Assembly (NCBI RefSeq): GCF_000835495.1
Contig: NW_015622541.1
Span: forward strand, 310,001-374,000
Direction: 5' to 3'
Source: Cladophialophora immunda
Taxonomy: Eukaryota; Ascomycota; Eurotiomycetes; Chaetothyriales; Herpotrichiellaceae
DNA: 64,000 bases
Made by a program: the position numbers and the translations under genes. How positions within the stretch are numbered: the first letter of the stretch is position 1; each line of letters starts with the position of its first letter. Positions 21,592 to 34,401 of this stretch are shown in pieces. The notes beneath the pieces are model-generated. The model ran no database searches, was not told the DNA's origin, and saw only the letters and a list, made by a program, of their open reading frames with translations.

Positions 21592-22598
21592 ATGGTTGTT
21601 CTTAAACACGCAGTGGTCTTCTTGGCCTCCCTCGCTACTTTGGCCGCCGCTTCCCCTGCCTCTGCTCAATGGCAAAAACCAGACGTCTCGGCTACCGGGA
21701 TGGCACACCAGGGTAAGCCCAGTGGCGCTGGCGTAGGTGCTAATGGAGAGAGCCACGAACACGGTGACTGGCAGCACTCGGCACAAGGGGACGACGAGGA
21801 AGGTGAACACAAAAGTTCTCTCCAAAAGGGCGACGGCGGTGGCAATGCAAATCACCATCAAGCCCGCGATGACTCTGCGCCGACTAAGCACCGAACCTTT
21901 GCCAATCACAAGGGAGCTGACGCCTCCCAACACAAGTCCGGTGGGAAGGGAGATAACGACAAGACCTTCAAACAGCATCATGCTCGTACTGAGGAGGTGC
22001 TCGAGACCCTTCGGAGGATTGCCCAGCATGAGCATGAGCGCGATAAGCAGCCACGAGACGTCGATCATGATAGCCAAATTGACGACCATGGCCATGGTCA
22101 TGATATGGAGCATGAGTCGCATGACCCGCATGACCAAACGCAAACTGGCGAGCATGGAAGGGGCAAACACCATGATACTAGGGCGTCAACTCAAAGAGGG
22201 GTCTATGAGTGTGCCAATCAGAACTGGGTTCACCCGTGTGTATGGACCCCATTAAAAGATGGACAATGCTACAACAGGTGAGTGTCACGCGTGCAGCTGA
22301 AAGTAGAACTGAAGAAACTGTGCTGACATGCAGGGTAAACAGGCTGTACGGCTACCTTGGCTCCATGGGCCCCGACAACGGTCTATCCTGTACCATCTAC
22401 GAGCAACCAAACTGCAATGACAAGGGCTGGAACACATGCGGGCCGTTTGTGTGGCCAGGGATGAAGAACTATCAAACCAGCCACTTGCTGCTTTACAACG
22501 GCATGTCTGATGATGGCCCACTCAGCATCAAGTGCAAGGTCAGTGCCAGTTCTGGGTTGATGTAGACGACGAGTACTGACGTGTAGCAGTATACTTAG
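21592..22598 (+). CDS. Secreted His/Asp-rich protein with Cys-containing crystallin-like tail
   Basis: Three exons (21592-22277, 22334-22538, 22587-22598) join in phase to about 300 residues. If the last 48-base intron is retained, the stop is instead at 22565. Residues 1-25 form a signal peptide (MVVLKHAVVFLASLATLAAASPASA). Residues 30-205 are low-complexity and hydrophilic, rich in His, Asp, Gly and Lys, ending in a dense His/Asp run around DHGHGHDMEHESHDPHD. The C-terminal 90 residues hold six or more Cys (YECANQNWVHPC, DGQCYN, LSCTIYEQPNCN, WNTCGPF, SIKC) with repeated aromatic/Gly patterns, like small secreted beta/gamma-crystallin or killer-toxin-fold domains. No toxin assignment is claimed. 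The His/Asp region suggests metal binding at the cell surface or outside the cell. The family was not firmly identified. Confidence 0.72.
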
Positions 22599-23422
22599 CG
22601 GACCCCACGCCCTTCATTGATTCGGTGGAGATAGACAGGACAAGAGTGGAACTACATCCAGACTACGCTGCTGTGGACGCACGGCACGGATGTCTGGCGA
22701 GATGGGTGATTGCTCGCTTTCTGGTTGTCATGAAGCCGACATGGCATTCAGATGGTCTTGTAACGTTCGATCTATGTAATCTGTAAATCTGCCGAGAAGA
22801 ATATAGTACTTTAGTCCGCTCAGCTTCAACTCGGGATCGCCCATTTGTATCTCCATTGCCTTGGCATCCACTATGCAAGGCTGAGACGAACGCCACTCGC
22901 GCGCCACTCCAGCGCCACATATGACGTCGATCCCCTCCCCCCGATCTCTTCTTTTCGATCTCTGAGCATCTATCCCATTCTTCCAAACCCCTTCTTCAAG
23001 CCACCGATCTGCAATGACGTCCGTCATCTGTCGGCAGCGTGACACCCAGCGCACCAGAAACAGGTTTTAGATCACGGTGAGTATATTTCCATTGGTTGTT
23101 CGTCTTTCAACCTAGCCGTTTCTCAACATCGGGCTTTGCTCGATATATTCACACCCCTCGATCTCGAGGCTGTGTCTGGCACGAACGTGGACTAGGAAGG
23201 ACCCTGTATGACATCGTGGTTCGCGCTTGCTGCCACCGCTGCCCTCGAGCAGATGGAAGCTGCAGACGACCCGCACTGGTGGGTATATATTCGCGGATTC
23301 TACTTTCCAAGCTCTTGCTATTCTCCACCACCAAACTGAATATCAACAGTCCTAAAGCTATCATACAACAACACCTTTACACAAACTAGCCCTTTCAGAA
23401 CACTGCCAACAAATCAGCAACC
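22599..23422. other. Intergenic: grg1 promoter region
   Basis: Between the secreted protein gene and grg1. Minus-strand frames at 22663-23054 are unsupported. It carries the TATA-like element listed separately. Confidence 0.45.
23284..23289 (+). promoter_or_regulatory. TATA-like element upstream of grg1
   Basis: A tatata core within gggtatatattc, about 139 bases before the grg1 ATG, followed by a pyrimidine-rich leader. Position and context suit a TATA box for a strongly expressed fungal gene. Not tested. Confidence 0.4.
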
Positions 23423-23705
23423 ATGAACTCCCTCAGATCAGCAGGCAACTGGATCTCCAACAAGACAAAGGGCGGCGCCCACTCCGCCAGCAAGGAGACA
23501 AATAAACAGTATGTTCTCCCAAATCCGTTCTTGCCAATCTGGTTCGGCGAATACTGATATCACCTGCAGAATTGCCAAAGACCCTCATGTCCGGACTTCC
23601 ACTCGCCTGCGAGCCGCAGGGAACGCCATGAAGGACAAGGTGCACGAGACGAATTACAATCGCCAGGCAGATGTGAACAGGCATGCGGCCAAGCATAATT
23701 ACTGA
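23423..23705 (+). CDS. grg1: Glucose-repressible protein Grg1/Ccg-1 family
   Basis: Two exons (23423-23508 and 23570-23705) join in phase to 73 residues; the codon for Gln is split by a 61-base intron. The small, hydrophilic, Lys/Asn/Ala/His-rich protein begins MNSLRSAGNWISNKTKGG and has SASKETNKQIAKD and a second LRAAGNAMKDKV block. That duplicated AAGN...KDKV pattern is the hallmark of the Grg-1/Ccg-1 (clock-controlled, glucose-repressible) family. Family length is typically about 70 residues. These abundant small proteins are induced by glucose starvation, stress and the clock in Neurospora; the molecular role is unclear. The TATA-like element and long pyrimidine-rich leader fit high expression. 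Confidence 0.85.
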
Positions 23706-24383
23706 TCTGTCGCACACCGTCCTTGCTGTGTTTGTTAGTGGAAGCTCAGTGGACAGCTGGAGGATGACAGAAAGGCCTTCGGGGACCAAGACTGGTTATC
23801 CATTGCCAGAATGACTTGCGAGAAGCATTGCGACTGTCCAACTGATGTTGCTGACGACATGATATCCTTGTATTATTACGATTGCGCGGGAAGTTGTTTC
23901 TCATAGATCAAGATTGAAGATTCATTGACGAGAATTCCGACCTCAGTCTTTCTCATCTGCTTCTCCCGTTGTCATTGCTTTCGTTGCCCGAAGCCAGCCT
24001 TTTTTGACATAGACCCAGCCCTGCACGACTGGGTGCCCTGTGCTCCGTATCCTAATTACAAACAGGTGTTTAGCAACGCATAGAAATGGCTACTGTTGGT
24101 GCAATGTGATAGAGACAATATGTAGCTCCCTGAGCAGCGTTGTGAAAGTGTAAAGACCAAGATGTGATGGTGTATTCTTGTTGGCTTCTGTTTGACTCAT
24201 ATTGTTATCGATATGTACACATGATGCCTGGGCGCCTGCATTCGCCAAAATCACGGGCAAGGCGTTGCATGGCTTGAAAGCGCTCAGGTATCGCCCCCTG
24301 CTATACTCATCTCAGTATTCCCTGGGCTGATCTTCGGTATTCCCGCCGCTTGTCCACTGTCTCCGGCAGCTCGAACCGACCGC
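23706..24383. other. Convergent intergenic region
   Basis: Between grg1 and the complex I subunit gene, both ending toward it. AT-rich stretches are probably 3' untranslated sequence. No gene was seen. Confidence 0.45.
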
Positions 24384-25135
24384 TTATTTCGTCTTGATAT
24401 GCTTCAACCTGGTCCCGGACTCGTGCAAGAAGTTGTTTGCGTAGGCCTTGGGCACGAACCTCCTCTCTTGCGGCTCCTGCACGTACCACTCGTAGCCTTG
24501 TTTCTCCGCAAACGCAATCGCATCCTCTTTCGACTTGAAGCTCACTTTGGTGCCTTGCATGAAGTCGGCCGACGACTGCCAGCCCATCAGCGGGTTTTCC
24601 CAGCGATGGCCTTTGCCCAGGACGTCCCAGTCCATCCGCCAGGCGTGGGAGCCCCAGGTGCCGGACTGCGTTGCGGGTTTGACGGGTTTGTAGATCCTAG
24701 GATCGAGCCGTCAGTTTCGGCCACGACAGACAGACAGCTGCGCGGGCTGGATTTCCCTTACCTGACTGTGCGCGCCTGTAGATCCACGGGAGCTCCAGAC
24801 AAGACCGCGGCGGGCGTGACGTGTCCCGGTTCGCTCCCGTTCATCACTCTCCTCGGCACAGGGGAGTATGTAGACGTTCCGTGGTCGACCATCGCGGTGT
24901 AGTCCGGCTGGTGGTCGGGGTGATATTTCTCGACGGAGGGCTCGGGTTGATGCTCAACCTCGACCATCGAGGCTTGGTCCTCGGTCATTTGCATAGCTTG
25001 GACGTCGGGGATAGCTCGAGGGTCGGGCTCGCCTAGGCGCCGTCGCGGGGTCTGCGACAGGCATCTCGTCAGTCTTGGGACCTGGGTGTACGTTCGTAAG
25101 AGCCGCGCTGAACTCTGGGTGGGTAGAGGCGCCAT
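24384..25135 (-). CDS. ndufs4: Mitochondrial complex I subunit NDUFS4 (NADH dehydrogenase 21 kDa, ETC_C1 family)
   Basis: Two exons (25135-24762 and 24696-24384) join in phase to 228 residues. The first 32 residues are Arg-rich and lack acidic residues ([19 protein letters not shown] ... CLSQTPRR), a mitochondrial targeting sequence. The C-terminal half carries the NDUFS4 landmarks: [39 protein letters not shown], the [18 protein letters not shown] block and the final [12 protein letters not shown]...TRLKHIKTK. This is an accessory subunit of the N-module of respiratory complex I, in the inner membrane on the matrix side. It is the clearest housekeeping gene in the left half of the window. 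Confidence 0.94.
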
Positions 25136-26139
25136 CTCGGGTTGTCTATTTCAATTGGCGACGGAATGAGTTGAGGTCATTGTCGAAACGTCGAAGCCGC
25201 AATCGAGAAATGCCAAGCTCGCAGCTTCATCCTGTTTTGGAAGGAGGGCGATGCCGCCCTGTCAATGCCCAGAGCTTAACTCGTCTTGGAGCCAGAACCT
25301 CGTGTGCCAAGAGCACCCTTCCCAAACCACCATAAAAACAGCGTCACGGCTGGAACGGTTCTGACACTGTAAATACCTCGTACCTGAGCTCCCCTCCACG
25401 ACATCTATACCTGTGGTGTGTCCTTCCCTCTGGATTTTCATTCGCAGCGTAACTAGAATTCCCCTCTCTATCATATAGTAAATTCTATTTTCTTCTCCAC
25501 TGTCACGCTCAACATGACCTGCCTTCCTGGCTCGGGACCGCGTCGCAGTTCGGCTCTTCATTCGAAAAGGAAAGCCCGAACCTCAGTTCTCGATGATTAT
25601 CTCACGGGTACCGAGTAGATCTCGAGCCTCCTAGGCCCCCTGTCAAGTATATGCGCACCTGTCGTCAAACACAATTGTCTCTGTCTGGCCGGTAAGTCCA
25701 TAGCCACAGTTTGAGCACAGCCATACCGTCATAGCTCACCTCTCTTACGCTTTAAAGAGCATTGAAACAACATGACAAGGCCGTAATCCTTGAGTGCGAC
25801 TACTCAACAAGACTTCAAACCTACCACTAAAGCTGTTCCGATGCCGGCGAACCTCTTCGGCAAATAACATGGGTTGACTTCCAAACAACCTCGATGCCAT
25901 AGACTGTCCCCGCCACGACTTCGAAATCACCCGCACGTGTAGCCGCAGCGCATCAGACGGGGGTGTAAATAGAGCATCTCAATCCCAATCCCAATTGGCA
26001 ATGGTCTCCACGAGTCCAGTCTTTCCATTCGAAGCGAATCACGCAAGCCCCCTTCCAGGTCTAGCGACTACTTGTAGATCGCTTACCAGACCTGTATATT
26101 ATCTCAACAGCACCATTAGTGCCATCTTTTCTCGTCTCT
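25136..26139. other. Intergenic region
   Basis: About 1 kb holding the NDUFS4 promoter and the 3' side of the large C2H2 gene. Only short unsupported frames are present. Confidence 0.45.
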
Positions 26140-29063
26140 TCAGAATCGATAATCCGTTTCGAGTCTACGATGCCGACTGGAGTGTGGGATGATCTCCACG
26201 ACATCATAGTCGTCACTTAACTCTCTCCTTTCCCGACGTCGTTGTAGATCTTCCTTTTCTGGAGGTCCATCATATATTCTTTCTCGACGTCGTTCGTTAA
26301 CCGGGACCCTTGTTCTGTCAAGCTTCATACCCCTATCAAAGGCTTTGATCAATAAACCGACAACCCCACAATCCGCGGGGATCTGAACTTGAACACGTTC
26401 GCCATTTGCCCTGTCGATGCGGGAAAATGCCTTTCCATTTTTAGCATAAAGGTAGACAGCAACATCTTTTGCATATGATAATCCCTTGCTGCAAAGTGGC
26501 CGATCTTGTCTGTAGGCCTCATAGGGATCATGACAGTACTCGCATTTTGCCGCGTGTTTGGCGAAGTGTTCCATAACACCCAGCTCGTCATCTCTTGGGT
26601 CTCGACAGTACATAGGCTCCGCTGCAAAGTCAACGATGCGAGCTTCTTGCCTACGGATGCCTTTCGGATGTGCTGTATACGATTCTCGGCTCGGGTAGTA
26701 TACCACCGTCGCTGACTTTCGTCCGTCATGTATGCTATGAATTTTGTCCTCGGCTGCTGCGCGAGAGGTCACCCTCGGGAAACTTATTGTACCGCTTTCT
26801 TCTTCGTCGATAATAATTGAAGAGTTTCGGGCTTCGGAGCTGGCTTGGAAATTTGAGTTGCTGAGACTGGAATCGGGGGGATATATAGTATTCCCAGACA
26901 GTTGCTGCTCGGGAAGGGTCCGGGATGACGAGCTCACAGGGAACTCCAGCTCCGGTCTTGGACTAGCTGGCTTTGCTGAGCGTTGTTCTTCGAAGGTCGC
27001 GTCAGTAGGGTTGGTCTCCATCGGTTTCATGCTTTCTTGTATAAAATTGCGTTTCGTGGCCTTATCGAACACCACCTCGGCCCAAGAAGCTATCCCGCCC
27101 ATAGCGCCACGGGCACGCGATGACAGAGTAGATAAAAGGCTTTGGCCAGAGGCTTTGGCGCTAGTATCGGGAGATGTGGATTCATCCACCTGGTCTTTGA
27201 CTGGATTCTGAGGGACAGGAGCCACAGATGCGAAGCTTGATTGAGGTTTTGACATGACCTTATTTTCTTGACCGCTCTTAATTGGTTCACCCAGGGAGTC
27301 CATAGCATCAGGGTCGAAAGTGTCAAATGGCAAATAGCTACCCGTTCTCGTCTCTCGCGACCACTTTCCTTGCGACGTTTCGGATAGCTTGCTGGTGTGT
27401 TCTCGGTAAGGGTCCTGGTCCAGATCCGACCCTCCTGAATCCATTGAAAATGAAATTTGTTGAGGCTCATCTTCGCTGTATTCAAATGCGGAGTCGCCCT
27501 TTCTTCCTTGGACTGATAGAACGTTGTCGAGATTTTCAGTGCCGTAACCTAGATCAGAAATAAACGCTGTCAGAAGCCAATGGCATTACCAAGCGAATGC
27601 AATACGATGCCCCAGAGCGTGGAATGGTAGATTAGACGAACACCGCTCCGGGTATATGAGGATCAAAGAGCGACGGAATTTCACTCACCCGTCTCGCCAA
27701 ATTCTGATTCAGCAATTTCCTCTTCTGAGTTCTCATCCTGTGAGATATCCAAAAGACGATCCTCCAAGTCTTTACCCTTCGAGAACCCCTGCCTTCGGTC
27801 ATCTTTGAAGTGCTCCCCAGACCTCCATGGCGGAGTGACTTGTTCTTCGTCGGACGAGGTATGGCTCACTTTATCCAAATCGTCCACAAGGGATATCTCA
27901 GGTGGAGCTGAGTCTTCTTCGCTGCCCTCTTCAGCTCTGGGAAGAGCAAACAGTGCTAGTTCCACCATATGGCGACCAAGGTGCGATTCAAGCGACATAG
28001 GCGGCAGTGTAGCACCACATTTCAATGGACAGTCCCGCTCATCGCTGGGAGCACATACTGGAAGGTGTCTCGACTTGAGGTGCTGAAACCATTCTCGCCG
28101 ACTCTCGTACAGTCGGCTTGGGGTTGAGCAATCCTCGAAAACGCAGACATAAGGCATCAAATCCTTGAACACATGTTCAATCCACGATTTCCTATTCGAA
28201 ATCTTTAAGATAAAGAAGCAATATGGGCATTCGAACGGTTTCCCATTAGCCGATTCCTTTGGTGGACGAGGAAAGGTAATCCTATCTTCGCTCTCCCAGA
28301 GGCTTGATGCATAAGACGTCTGAGACGCTCCAGAGGTTGAGGAAGTTTCCTCGAACTCAATATGCGGTTCCACGAAATCGGTAGCGAATGTCCCAGACAG
28401 GAGGGTAGAAGCAGCATCATGATGCTCGCTTCTTTCGTCTAACGCCGCACGATCAATACCCTTTCCGAGCTTTGCGTGATGTCTTTCACGATACTTGAGT
28501 GCAGCTCTCCGTCGTGATATGGCGACCCCCAACCGATTGATAAGAAGGCCGCCGGCATGAGGGTACTTGTGGGCCACATGTTGCTGATCGAATGTTTCAA
28601 ATATTGTCGCGTCCAGCTTGTTGATTCCGAGGAGCCTATCATGTTGAGCCGGTCGTCGGATGATCATGCTCAATTGGAAGAGACAATCAATTGTGTTGAC
28701 GAGACCCTGATGAATCTGCTGCAACTCGGTCCCCTCGTCACCGTCCACTGATAAATCTTCTGTATCCTCCGCGTCGGTTCCAGCCAAGTACTCATCCGCA
28801 TCTTGAAGAGTGCGCCGGAGCCGTTCCAGGAGCTTGATAGTCTGTTCCGTGATATGTGAAGCGTCTCGAAGTCGATAATCGAGGGATGTTTGCCCTGTTT
28901 GATGAGCGCCGATGTTTGCGGCCCAGACCCGTAGCCGTCCTAGTTCATCGGCCCACAGACTTGGAGGGACCTCACCAGCGTAGGATTTTAGCTCGGGGTG
29001 AGAAATTAGACCTTTGAAAAGTTTGAGGCAATCAATGAGCACGGATGATATCCTGGTCGCCAT
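26140..29063 (-). CDS. Large fungal C2H2-type zinc-finger protein
   Basis: Two exons (29063-27689 and 27548-26140) join in phase to 927 residues. The N-terminal 180 residues are helical (MATRISSVLIDCLKLFKGL ...), as in fungal proteins linked to NLR and HET loci. At residues 270-380 lies an atypical zinc-finger array: FECPYCFFIL ... WIEHVFKDLMPYVCVFEDC, then WFQHLKSRHLPVC and CPLKCGATLPPMSLESHLGRHM. The C-terminal exon has long Ser/Pro-rich disorder, then a Cys/His motif (FAKHAAKCEYCHDPYEA) with a conserved globular region ending GLLIKAFDRGMKLDR and an Arg-rich tail. Its start codon faces the DUF7580 gene across 390 bases. Such proteins are recurrent, lineage-expanded fungal genes of unknown molecular role; signalling or incompatibility is suspected. 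Confidence 0.82.
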
Positions 29064-29453
29064 CGTGCGAACCCCAGTCAGGAGTCAAATTTCGCTGTTC
29101 TGGGAAGGCTAGTATAGGAAGTGAAGCTTGGTCGGGAAGGGTCGTGGGGCCTCTTTTGCTCACCCGGCAGTCTTTACCAACCGCACTTTCTCAAGTCTTC
29201 GGGTGTTCCAGAGGAAAGAGCTGAGGACCTACTTGTACCTGGCAGAGCAGATATCTCATGGTCTTAAAATCTCGTTGAGGCTATATCAAGGTCGACGTTT
29301 GAAAAGCCGCGTTGCCTGATTCGAATGGTGGGGGAAAGCGGGGTCGGGTCGGCCCTTGAGTCTCAGCTGAGCCAGACAGTGCTAATATTTTTTGACCTTT
29401 TGTATCCGCTAGCCTCTTGACCCCTTCCGCAACTCAGTGTAGTAGCGGTCACA
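29064..29453. promoter_or_regulatory. Divergent promoter region between C2H2 and DUF7580 genes
   Basis: Only 390 bases separate the two start codons of oppositely transcribed genes, so this stretch must hold both promoters. No clear TATA box was found. The arrangement suggests shared control. Confidence 0.5.
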
Positions 29454-31324
29454 ATGGTAACGGGTATTGAGACAACTGGCATCGTGCTGGCTATTCTTCC
29501 TTTGGTGGTGAATCAACTCGATGCCTATGTCCAAGGTATTGAGACGTTGAAAGGCTTTAAGACCAAACGATATCGCCGCCTGCTCGAGGATTACGCAACA
29601 AGGCTGGGAACTCAGCGTGCGATCTTCCTTGATACTCTAGAGCACTCCCTCGAAGGTCTTGTTGACGACCAAGATGACATCAAGGAGCTCATCGACAATC
29701 CACGAGGGCAACTATGGAAGGATACCGCCTTCCAGAAAAAGTTCGCGAAGAAGCTCGACCGCAATTACCACCCCTTCACACGGACAATGACAGAGCTTTC
29801 GACAACATTGGAAAACTTGGCTCAAAGGCTTGGCCTGGGATCTGGAGACTCTCTAAAAGTGGGTGTAATTTCATAGGACTGAGAAGCATCACAAGAACGG
29901 AAACCGCTCCTTATCCTTCCAGCAACGTTGATCCGCATGCTGATATCTTGTCCTTCACTTACCAGACACCTTGGGATGATGCCTCTGCCGTGGAGAGAGA
30001 GATGAAGAAGTTCAAAGACATCTTCTCCAAGTCAGTCTATGCTGACTTATTGTCGAGGGTCGAGAGCGCGAATTCCGCTCTTAAATTTCTAATAGAAGGA
30101 TCGGATCGGCATCACGAGAGTCGACGGAAGAAACGCCTATCCAAGGATCTAGCGTCCAAGTACAAAATCGCGAGGAAACATGCCAGCAACCTTTACAACG
30201 CTGTCGTCCGTGACACGTACTGGAAATGCTCATGCAAGGATTTGCACCGTGTTCACCTTCGGATCGAGCCCGAGCCCTTTGAGGCTGAAGATGACCAGGA
30301 CTATACCGCCGTTTTACCCAAGCTGCGGATTGCATTTTCCTCTCAATTAGCCGCCCAGGCACAAGGATTGCCGTGGCAATGGGAAGAAGTGGAGACCGTC
30401 CCAGTAATGGACGTCGCTGTTGCTCCTCCGCCATTACCGGCTGAAGCGTGTACCACCACCGCCCTGCACTCAAGCTTCCACCGGAAGGTCCAATTTGCAA
30501 TCGTCTCGACGACCTTGGGAAGCCTCCCTTGGCCCAAGGTGCCAGATGTTCCACCAGCCCGGCAAATATCTTGCCTCTGCTCTGCTCTCAGACTCAAAGG
30601 CCGCAAAGACTGTAAAGAATACATCGGCTCTCTCGTAGACGAGGCTGACAAGACACACCGATATTGCTTCTTCCTCCTGGAGGAACTCGATCACGACATG
30701 AAGACGGAGTCTCTGGAAGACCTGCTAAACTCATCTCTTCAGCCGATCGGTCTACAAAACGCTCGAGCGGCGTTTCGATTTAGCAGACGTGATCGGCTGT
30801 TTTTGGCAGCAACTCTTGCCTCAAGCGTCCTTCAATTCCACGGAAGCTGGCTGAAATATCAATGGGGGAGTCGAGATATTCTGTTTCCCAAGACAGCCGC
30901 CGATAACTCTGTCATCGAACACCCCTACCTTTCAGGCCACCAGATAAGCAAATCGATAGCTGCAGAACCAATTGCGAGGACGACATCAACTTCTCTTATC
31001 AGGAATGACGTCCTCTTCCCCCTGGGCCTGGTTCTTGTCGAGCTATCTCTCTGTCAATCAATCTCCACACTTCGAACCCTGGAGGATGACGACCGTGTTG
31101 AAGCTATAGCAAATTGGAAGACAGCAACTCGAGTCCTAAAGGAGCGAGTCTACTACGAAAGCGGCTTCCGATATGGCGACGCCGTGGACAAATGCCTCTC
31201 TTGGTCCGAGACAAGGACTTCCACAGTGGACGACGAAGATTTCCAAGAGCTTGTTTTCCAGAAGATTGTGTCCCCTCTATTTGATGATTTAAGAAATTTT
31301 GAAGGAAGGTCCCGAATCCATTGA
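29454..31324 (+). CDS. DUF7580-domain fungal protein
   Basis: Two exons (29454-29858 and 29966-31324) join in phase to 587 residues. The intron (29859-29965) uses a gtgggt donor and an accag acceptor. The N-terminus (MVTGIETTGIVLAILPLVVNQLDAYVQGIETL) is the characteristic hydrophobic helical start of this fungal family, followed by LLEDYATRLGTQRAIFLDTLE. The middle part has KTPWDDASAVEREMKKFKDIFSKSVYADLL and a WKCSCKDLHRVHLRI block. The C-terminal third (RRDRLFLAATLASSVLQFHGSWL, ILFPK, NDVLFPLGLVLVELSL) resembles the pseudokinase-like end of DUF7580 proteins. Comparable proteins sit near NLR and HeLo-type loci and are suspected signalling or incompatibility factors. The divergent C2H2 gene may be a functional partner. 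Confidence 0.83.
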
Positions 31325-32535
31325 CAGTGAAACCGAAAAGCCTGATCTTGAGCGCTTAAGCGAGTACAAAGCAAAGAGGAGTTCCAAAATTGCAGATGAT
31401 GCGGTCGCCCTTGGCGTCAACTGAGATCACAGACTATCCTGTAGTGCTGTCGAACTGACAGGGGTTGCCAGGCTGACTCCGTAAATGAATCAAATGAGTT
31501 GTAACTGATTAATTATGCCCGTCCTTGATAGTTATCAACAAAATCCCTCAAGTTTATATACAATCTACGCTATTATGACAAGACCTCTTCCGAATAGACC
31601 TAGACAGACTATTCCCAGAGTGCTGTTACGAAGTTCCAATCTTGATGTGGCTCACCGAAAGACTGTGCCGTTCGAAAGCCCAACTCTTCGAGCCACCTTA
31701 CTGGTACAATGAACTCGGCACAACCATATTAAACGCGCCATCCGTGGTCAGCTGCAGTGGGGGATGCTGTTACAGAGCCCAGCTATGCCGGCGTCGCGAC
31801 AACAGTAGACGTGGGACGATCCCAGCGAGCTAGATTGCTGCAAGATCCGTACCTTCACCGCTTCCCATTCCAGGTACATACCTGTCTTCTTTTACACGGA
31901 CTTCCAAGACAGGAGCGGATCAAGGAAGCACCCTGTAATGTGTGATGCGATATCCACTACGCTCAAAAGAGCGCTAGTTCCAAGCTGATAGCTCTTGGTT
32001 AAGGGAAGCGGTGATACTGTCGCGACAGGCTGTGGGCGAGGCCATGATCAATAATCCAGTTTGCTGTCCGCCCGCGGCGAAGTGGCCATATCCCTCCCTT
32101 CAAACCGCTTACATCCTTCTTCTCCCATACAGCCATTGCAAAATGGCTCTGCTGCCTCGAACGCTGCTCATCAGCGCCCAAGTCGAAACACGAAGTCCAG
32201 CAGACTAGAAAAAGAAATCACTGCTGCCGTACAAGATGCCCATGTTCAGGATGGTCGTGACACCCAGGGCAGGCACAGGATGGAAAGCGCCATCTTGTCA
32301 GTCGCTATACGGGAGAGTAAAGGATCCAGACACTTGGTGGATGCGTTAGCAGTAGTCTCCACAGAGTCAGGTACACACTTCGGGAATGACTCAGGACAGC
32401 AACTTTGACAGCAACTTCGGGCCGGTAAAAGAACGGCGAGGCATTACTTTGTTCGGGATAGCAATTCCACGGCGTCCTAAGTACAAGCTTGAATGTTGCC
32501 CTTCGGTTTGGCCGCTGCTGTTAGGGATTCAAGGG
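31325..32535. other. Intergenic region
   Basis: About 1.2 kb between two genes whose 3' ends face each other. Short frames such as 31515-31712 and 32061-32408 show no motif. No gene is supported. Confidence 0.45.
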
Positions 32536-34362
32536 TTAGTACGGAAACGCCCCTCCGTCCCCTCTCATATCACTCCCAGCACTCCAGACGCCGACCCGCT
32601 CGATGGGATCAACACTCCATCGAATGAGCTGACCCCGACCGAACAGGACCCGCTCCATGCCCGTGAGCACCTTGACCTTGTGGCCCAACTTCCGCAACCC
32701 CTCCACCGTGGTCTCGGGTAGGCCTTCCTCGCAGTAGACGGTGGGTTCGAAGACGTCTCTGTTGCCCGGCATGCCGGCGCCTATGCACACGCGAGGGGCG
32801 TCCAGGGCCTGCTGAGGGTTCAGGCGGCCGACGACCTGGCCGAGCAGGACCTGGACATGGCCCTGTGGCTGCATGAAGCCGCCCATGACGCCGAAGACGG
32901 AGTGGAGGGAGCCGTCGTGCAGGTTGGTCACCGCGGCGGGGATGATGGTGTGGTAGGGCCGTTTCCGCGGGGCCAGCACGTTTGGGTGGGCCTTGTCCAG
33001 GGAGAAGTTCGCGGCGCGATTCTGCAACGTGAAGCCGCACTGCCGGGGGATGATGCAGGTGCCGAAGCCGCCGTAGTTGCTGTTGATGAAGGAGATGGCG
33101 TTGCCCGCGCTATCCGAGACGGCAAAGTAGACAGTGTCGCTGCTCTGCATAGCCGGGCTGCCGTGCACGGGGATGTCGCCCGCTCGATCCGGGGAGAAGA
33201 GTGTCGCTCGCTCGGCCAGGTATTCTCGGGAGATGAGCGACGCGGTCGGCACGTTGACCTCGTTCGGGTCCGTCACGAACCAGGACGCATCGGCAAACGC
33301 GATGCGCAGGGCCTCGACGATCGCGTGGATATATGGCGCGCTGTTGAAGTCGGCAGCTGTGAAGGTCGGGATCTTGCCCATGGCCTCGAGTTCCTGGATG
33401 ATGCCGAGCGCCATGAGCGCGACGATGCCCTGCCCATTGGGTGGGTGCTCCCAGAGTTCTAGTCCTAGGTCGAGCTTGTCGCCGCCCTGGTCCTGAAGCA
33501 CGTCCCGCAGGATTCCAGCGACATTCTGGCCCCGGAACTTGAGACTGATGGGCTCGACCGCCTCGCTTCCCGCCTCGAGGTGGTGTGCGAAGTCGTCGAG
33601 TTCGAGATGCCCGCCCAGGTCTTGCACCACTTTGACAATTTCCTCGGCTATCCGGCCGGCGTAGAAGCCCTTCTTGCCCTCCTTGGCCAGCGTGCGAAAG
33701 GTTTCGGCCAACGTGGGATTCTTCATGATCTCGCCCGCTTGGGGAGGACGCACCCCGTCGCGACCATCGGGGTCTTTCTTGAGCAGCTCGCGGAAGTTTG
33801 GCGACGCACGACGGATCACTCCCTCGTCGCGCCTCCACTAGAAAAGCGCATTCGTCAATCAAGTTTTCGAGCCGCGAGAGTTTGCGTGGAAGGGACTCAC
33901 AAAGTGGGCGACCCCTTCGCTGACAGGGAACCCTTTCTCACCCAGCTCAATGGCCGGTGCGAGGATTTGCTCCATAGAAAGCCGGCCACTCCCAAACCGC
34001 TCGACGGCGTCGACCCAGCCGGCCGCCGCCCCGGGAACGGACACAGCATGGACGCTGTCCATGGGAATCTTGCCCGTTGTGCCGTCCGGGAGGCCGAGAG
34101 ACGCCCGCACGGTCTCCAGGGTGCACTTGGCCCCGGATCGCCCGGAGGCGTTCATGGCGGAGATCTTGTTCGCCTTCGCGTCGTAAAAGAGGCAGAAGAC
34201 ATCTCCTCCGATGCCCGTGGAGCACGGTTCGGTGATGTTGAGTCCTGCGGCTGGAGTGCCCCGTCCCGTCAGAGTCTTGCCCTTGCTTCACCGTCTAGAT
34301 AATCTTACCGACAGCCACAGCGGCATCCTGAGACAGCAGTTAGCCATCTCTTAGTCCGAGTC

Positions 34363-34401
<39 letters not shown>

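Noticed and set aside
32857..33462. 201-residue plus-strand frame
   Set aside because: Antisense to the GGT-like catalytic exon, which is strongly supported.
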